48,135 nucleotides of DNA, taken from NCBI GenBank assembly GCA_020831465.1, contig JAFIGI010000048.1, positions 1-48,135 on the forward strand. Reading direction: 5' to 3'. This document shows, piece after piece, positions 44,661 to 48,135 of the stretch. The position numbers and the translations under genes are program-made. Below the pieces are notes generated by a model. It saw only the letters and a program-made list of their open reading frames with translations. It was not told the DNA's origin and ran no database searches. How positions within the stretch are numbered: the stretch's first letter is position 1; each line of letters opens with the position of its first letter. The stretch is from Chlamydiales bacterium (GTDB lineage Bacteria > Chlamydiota > Chlamydiia > Chlamydiales > JAAKFR01).

Positions 44661-45962
44661 TTAAGTGAAGTTACAGCTTTTAACTATGCTTCCGATTCGC
44701 TTTACTATCTCAATATAAGCTTGGGAGAATTGAGCAGGATCTCTAATCTCTTCAGCTGTTTTTTTTGCACCTTCAATGTCTCCAAAAGATGCTTGCTCTT
44801 TTGCTATTTCAATATAGGCTCGGTAGAATTGAGCAGGATTTCTAATCTTTTCAGCTGTTTTTTTTGCACCTTCAATGTCTCCAAAAGATGCTTGCGCTTT
44901 TGCTATTTCAATATAGGCTCGGTAGAATTGAGCAGGATCTCTAATCTTTTCAGCTGTTTTTTTTGCACCTTCAATGTCTTTAGAGGATGCTTGAGCCTTT
45001 GTTATCTCAAGATAAGCTTTCGATTGGTAGATATTCATTCCTATTGCCTTTATTTTGGCACCTTGAATGTCCCCCAAAAATGCTTGAACCTTTGTTATCT
45101 CAAGATAAGCTTGGGCGCCATAACGGTCATCTTCAATCGCTGAAGCTGTTTCTCTTGCACCTTGAATATCTCCAAAAGATGCTTGAACCTTTGTTATCTC
45201 AAGATAAGCTCGGGAACTGTGAAAGGGATCTTTAATCCCGGCAGCTCTTATTCTTGCGCTCTCAATGTCCTTCAAACACAGCTTAACCTTTGCTATCTCA
45301 ACATAAGCTTCGGAACTATAACGGTCATCTTTGATTGCTGAAGCTGTTTCTCTTGCATCATCAATATCTTCAAAAGATGCTTGAGCCTTTGCTATCTCAA
45401 CATAAGCTCTCGAACGCAGTAGGGAATCTTTAATTGCTGCGGCCGTTGTTTTTGCACCTTGAATGTCTCCAAAAGATGCTTGAATCTTTGCTATCTCGAA
45501 ATAAGCTACATGACGGTAATGATCATCTTCAATCCCTGCAGCCGTTGTTTTGGCACTCTCGAGGTCTTTCAAAGATGCTTGAGCCTTTGTTATCTCAAGA
45601 TAAGCCCTGGAGCGCTGAAGGTAATCTTTAATCGCTGCAGCCGTTGTTTTGGCACTCTCGAGGTCCAAAGATGCTTCAGTCTTTGCTATCTCAATATAAG
45701 CTTGGTTGCACTCGTCAGCTTTTTCAATTTTTGAAATTAGTTCTTTTGTTTCACGAATTAAAGAGGTTAAATGCGAGCTTAAAATATTTTTAAAAATCAA
45801 ACAATTTCTTTTGGATACAAATCTAAAAGATTCCAGATCTTTTCCATCAAGAAAGCTAAATATAATAGTTGTTATTTCACGCGGAACTGCAGAAAGGGTG
45901 GGTTTGTCAGAATATGCGGATAAACTTTGAATATTATTCAAACCGGAGGGAGACAATGCCAT
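44661..45962 (-). CDS. F-box protein with ten 33-residue TPR-like repeats, candidate effector
   Basis: A 433-residue protein. An F-box lies at about residues 22-65 (SAVPREITTIIFSFLDGKDLES, then F-R-F-V-S-K-R-N). Then follow ten 33-residue helical repeats and a partial eleventh, with consensus A-Y-x-E-I-[AT]-K-x-Q-A-S-x-x-D-I-x-x-A-x-x-T-A-x-x-I, like TPR/SEL-type arrays that bind proteins. The fusion suggests a host SCF ubiquitin-ligase adaptor whose repeats choose the target. No signal peptide; type III secretion inferred. No ribosome binding site is evident. The gene lies between duplicated segments, pointing to insertion or local duplication. Confidence 0.85.
   Translation of the reverse strand: MALSPSGLNNIQSLSAYSDKPTLSAVPREITTIIFSFLDGKDLESFRFVSKRNCLIFKNILSSHLTSLIRETKELISKIEKADECNQAYIEIAKTEASLDLESAKTTAAAIKDYLQRSRAYLEITKAQASLKDLESAKTTAAGIEDDHYRHVAYFEIAKIQASFGDIQGAKTTAAAIKDSLLRSRAYVEIAKAQASFEDIDDARETASAIKDDRYSSEAYVEIAKVKLCLKDIESARIRAAGIKDPFHSSRAYLEITKVQASFGDIQGARETASAIEDDRYGAQAYLEITKVQAFLGDIQGAKIKAIGMNIYQSKAYLEITKAQASSKDIEGAKKTAEKIRDPAQFYRAYIEIAKAQASFGDIEGAKKTAEKIRNPAQFYRAYIEIAKEQASFGDIEGAKKTAEEIRDPAQFSQAYIEIVKRIGSIVKSCNFT
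44753..45080. repeat. Near-identical 99-bp tandem DNA repeats at the 3' end of the F-box gene
   Basis: The 43-base block beginning CAGCTGTTTTTTTTGCACC recurs at 44753, 44852 and 44951, exactly 99 bp apart (33 codons). Copies differ by only a few bases, while repeats further upstream are much more diverged, so the array has been extended or homogenised recently from this end. The period keeps the reading frame, so copy number can change without breaking the protein. Confidence 0.85.
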
Positions 45963-46091
45963 ATCTTTTTCAATTTAAAAGTTAAACAGGGAATTTCCGT
46001 TTTAAGGATTCAGATAATCCTCAAGAAGGATCTCTAAATCTTTTCGTTAATTTTTAGAGAGACTATCAGGAACGCTCTTTTTCCAGTCAAG

Positions 46092-46426
46092 GATCGATTT
46101 GGCCAATCGAGAAAAAACTATCGGGGTCTCTCACCACACCCCTGCCAATTTCATGATGAGAGTTTTCCTTTCTTGTGACATACTGTTCCCCATGAATTCC
46201 TTAATCCTAGCGTTCCATGTGACTGCTGTTTGCGGGCTGAGCCTCTTTGCCTTACGCTTTGGTAAAGAGTTGATGATCGCATGGCTCTCCCTTCTTGCCG
46301 TAGCCATGAACCTCTTCGTTCTTAAGCAGGTCACTCTTTTCGGCTTAAGCGTCACAGCTAGTGATGCACTGGGTGTAGGATATCTTCTAGGTTTGAATTT
46401 AATTCAAGAATTTTTTGGGCAAAAAA
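46092..46426. repeat. Right copy of the ~330-bp duplicated segment (with aspartokinase remnant)
   Basis: Same orientation as 44271-44600. Its left third, read on the minus strand, is a decayed copy of the aspartokinase N-terminus (reads MSQERKTLIMKLAGVW, then a stop), so the kinase fragment here is dead while the transporter portion is the live copy. Between the two copies lie the F-box gene and about 130 bp of A/T-rich DNA (45963-46091), which contains a hairpin TCTCTAAA/TTTAGAGA (46031-46060). Confidence 0.85.
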
Positions 46427-46857
46427 CCGCGCGAAGGAGTGTTTGGATCTCCCTCTTCATTTCAGCGAGCTTTGTTTTGCTCTCCCAAATTCATCTTGCT
46501 TACACCCCGAATCGCTACGATCTTGCCCAATCCCATTTCCTATTTCTTTTCACACCTCTCGCACGTTTGATCCTAGCCTCTCTCTTCTCTTTTCTTGTCG
46601 TCCAGCTGGTCGACCTTGCCTTCTTTCGTTTTTTACGCAAAAAAATGTCCGGTAAGTATCTTACTCTACGAACAACGCTTGCCCTCGTCCTGTCGCAGAC
46701 TCTTGATACGCTTCTCTTTTCTTTCCTCGGTCTCTATCGACTCGTTCCCCATATCGGCGATATCATCCTCTTCAGTTTAGTTGTAAAAGGGGTGGTGATT
46801 CTTTTCTCAACTCCCTTTGTTTACCTTTCCAAACAGGTTGCGGGACATGAAGTTTGA
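46192..46857 (+). CDS. yhhQ: Queuosine precursor transporter (YhhQ/COG1738 family)
   Basis: A 221-residue, roughly six-helix inner-membrane protein. Family features are DALGVGYLLGLNLIQEFFGQKTARRS, the LFTPLARLILASLFSFLVVQLVD helix and LSQTLDTLLFSFLGL. COG1738 proteins import queuosine precursors (preQ0, preQ1, or queuine in C. trachomatis). ATG 46192 is chosen since it opens directly into the first helix. It overlaps tgt by 11 bp, supporting a shared job in tRNA queuosine salvage. It carries the intact copy of the duplicated promoter region. No ribosome site stands out. Confidence 0.9.
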   Translation: MNSLILAFHVTAVCGLSLFALRFGKELMIAWLSLLAVAMNLFVLKQVTLFGLSVTASDALGVGYLLGLNLIQEFFGQKTARRSVWISLFISASFVLLSQIHLAYTPNRYDLAQSHFLFLFTPLARLILASLFSFLVVQLVDLAFFRFLRKKMSGKYLTLRTTLALVLSQTLDTLLFSFLGLYRLVPHIGDIILFSLVVKGVVILFSTPFVYLSKQVAGHEV

Positions 46858-47968
46858 AGTGCTCCATACATCCAAAAAGTCAAAAGCGCGCGTAGGGCGG
46901 ATCCATACGCCTCACGGAATAATCGACACGCCCAACTTCGTCGCAGTGGGAACGAACGGAACGCTGAAAGCGCTTAGCAATGAAACGGTCGATGAAATTG
47001 GGCTGCAGCTTATGTTCTGCAACACCTACCATCTTCTTATTCAACCGGGAACCGAAATTGTCAAGCAGGCGGGGGGGCTTCATCGTTTTATTCAACGCAA
47101 ACACCCTCTAATCACTGACTCTGGAGGATTTCAAGTCTTTAGCCTTGCCTACGGCTCTGTCCATGATGAGCTTAAAAGTCGCGGCAAGAAAAAAGGAGAT
47201 GGATGCGTCTTGAAAATTAACGAAGAGGGCGTCACCTTCCGCTCCTATCGCGACGGACGGAAAATTCTGCTCACCCCCGAATCGTCTGTCCAAGCCCAAA
47301 AAGATTTAGGGGCTGATATCATCATTCCCCTTGACGAGCTTCCTCCCTATCATATCGAGAATGACGATTTGAAAAAATCGCTCGCCCGCACACACCGCTG
47401 GGAGATGCGCTCGCTTGAAACCCACCTCGCGAATCCTCAAAAACAGGGAATGTATGCCGTGATTCATGGAGGGATCGACCCTGACTTGCGCAAATTGAGC
47501 GCCGCTACTTTGACCAAACTCCCCTTTGACGGCTTCGCGATCGGGGGCAGCGTAGGCAAAAATAAAAAAGAACTACGCGACTTGATCGCCTTTACGCGCC
47601 CTCTTCTCCCCGATGATAAACCCAACCACCTTCTCGGGATCGGCGACCTCCCCTCGATTCAAGAACTCGTTCCCCTAGGCATTGACACGTTCGACAGCTC
47701 CTACCCGACCCGCGCGGCGCGCCACGGCCTTCTACTTGCCAAATCCGGCGGCATCAAAATCAACCAGCGGCAATACGCGACCCGCTTCGAGCCGATCGAA
47801 GCCGATTGCGCCTGCCCCACCTGCAGGACCCATTCGCTGGCCTATCTCCACCACCTCTTTAAGGCGCGCGAAGTGACCTGCCTCACGCTCGCCACAATCC
47901 ACAACCTCCACTTTATGGTGAATCTAATGACAGATTATCGGGAAAAAATTTGTGAAAACTTAATCTAA
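46847..47968 (+). CDS. tgt: tRNA-guanine/queuine transglycosylase
   Basis: Exchanges G34 of tRNA(Asp, Asn, His, Tyr) for a queuosine base. 373 residues. Starting at MKFEVLHTSKK gives the usual N-terminus; an earlier ATG (46817) lies inside yhhQ. Catalytic D91 (DSGGFQVFS) and nucleophile D283 (TFDSSYPTR) are present, and zinc ligands C321, C323, C326 and H352. The base pocket departs from bacterial TGT: Leu165 replaces the Cys of FDEC, His207 replaces the Gln of the QGG/QGS motif, and the GGLAVGEP loop is GGSVGKNK, one residue shorter. These changes suggest use of queuine instead of preQ1. Confidence 0.95.
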   Translation: MKFEVLHTSKKSKARVGRIHTPHGIIDTPNFVAVGTNGTLKALSNETVDEIGLQLMFCNTYHLLIQPGTEIVKQAGGLHRFIQRKHPLITDSGGFQVFSLAYGSVHDELKSRGKKKGDGCVLKINEEGVTFRSYRDGRKILLTPESSVQAQKDLGADIIIPLDELPPYHIENDDLKKSLARTHRWEMRSLETHLANPQKQGMYAVIHGGIDPDLRKLSAATLTKLPFDGFAIGGSVGKNKKELRDLIAFTRPLLPDDKPNHLLGIGDLPSIQELVPLGIDTFDSSYPTRAARHGLLLAKSGGIKINQRQYATRFEPIEADCACPTCRTHSLAYLHHLFKAREVTCLTLATIHNLHFMVNLMTDYREKICENLI

Positions 47969-47983
47969 TTTTAGGACGTGTCG

Positions 47984-48135
47984 TCAATTTAACCATATGA
48001 CTGCTGCGGCTAAATAGATAGCCGCCAGAAAATTTCTTGCTGTCTTATCGTAACGTGTTGCAATAGCTCTGTATTGTTTCAACTTAGCAAAAAAGTTCTC
48101 GATCAAGTGGCGGGCTTTAAACAGTGCTTTGTCAT
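47984..48135 (-). pseudogene. IS5-like transposase, C-terminal part (cut by the window edge)
   Basis: The last 50 codons of a DDE transposase: RHLIENFFAKLKQYRAIATR, then YDKTARNFLAAIYLAAAVIW and a stop at 47984. This is typical of the small IS5-group transposases; the Glu of RHLIEN is the final catalytic residue. The insertion sequence end probably lies near 47972-47990 (GGACGTGTCGTCAATTT), only about 4 bp after the tgt stop. Whether the element is intact cannot be seen. It is listed as partial, not necessarily broken. Confidence 0.8.

Noticed and set aside
44753-45700. Regular ~99-bp repeats that might suggest a CRISPR array
   Set aside because: The period is a multiple of three, spacers are absent, and the repeats encode the F-box gene's protein repeats in frame.
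44721-45734. Several plus-strand frames of 65-140 codons antisense to the F-box gene
   Set aside because: They repeat with the same 33-codon period because they are the complement of the coding repeat.
46131-46355. 74-codon minus-strand frame at the right duplicated copy
   Set aside because: It is the duplicated complement of the transporter gene plus the kinase remnant; the mirror frame exists in the left copy as an upstream extension of the aspartokinase.

Overview
The window looks like chromosome of a Chlamydia-like ('environmental') member of the Chlamydiota, outside the family Chlamydiaceae and probably near Waddlia; the genus is an inference. Three things point there. The conserved genes occur in blocks resembling the Chlamydia trachomatis stretch CT182-CT206 as I remember it: kdsB-pyrG-yqgF-zwf-pgl, holB-tmk-gyrA-gyrB-DUF721, tgt, tsaD-oppABCDF and a DASS dicarboxylate transporter. 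Host-interaction genes fit an intracellular lifestyle: two F-box proteins and three proteins with a paired hydrophobic hairpin like inclusion-membrane (Inc) proteins. Finally, glucokinase, an OpcA-like protein and aconitase point to a broader metabolism than that of Chlamydia.

Layout. 1-2.7 kb is accessory: an Inc-like protein, a broken gene, and a leftward operon of three related small helical proteins. 2.8-8.6 kb is a leftward series: glucokinase, M19 dipeptidase, aconitase, TsaC and an Inc-like protein. 8.7-9.9 kb holds DoxX and a secreted protein, converging on a terminator. 10-16.5 kb is the rightward block kdsB-pyrG-yqgF, a MITE-like element, then zwf-opcA-pgl. 16.5-18.4 kb has a choloylglycine-hydrolase-family enzyme and an F-box protein. 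18.6-26.9 kb holds tsaD and an opp operon with two binding proteins and a cloverleaf-like palindromic repeat. 27-32.8 kb carries a lipoprotein cyclophilin, DUF1186, OsmC, a DASS transporter, pirin-tpx, and a divergent secreted superoxide dismutase with an esterase. 32.9-34.5 kb is an orphan, effector-like gene. 34.5-41.2 kb is the leftward replication block dciA-gyrB-gyrA-tmk-holB. 41.3-48.1 kb holds an Inc-like protein, a large orphan gene, a catalytic-domain-only aspartokinase, an F-box/33-residue-repeat gene sitting between two copies of a ~330 bp segment, a queuosine-precursor transporter, tgt, and the end of an IS element.

How the genes work together. Glk feeds glucose 6-phosphate to Zwf/OpcA/Pgl for NADPH and pentoses. 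The Opp system, dipeptidase and DASS carrier point to scavenging of peptides and dicarboxylates, with aconitase in the TCA cycle. Tpx, OsmC, SOD and possibly pirin form an oxidative-stress group. TsaC and TsaD both act in t6A tRNA modification. The COG1738 transporter and Tgt form a queuosine salvage pair, and the altered Tgt pocket suggests direct use of queuine. The most striking local structure is the F-box/repeat gene inserted between duplicated halves of the divergent aspartokinase/transporter locus. No tRNA, rRNA or CRISPR was seen. Apart from the broken gene at 502-1229, no gene-free stretch exceeds about 300 bp.
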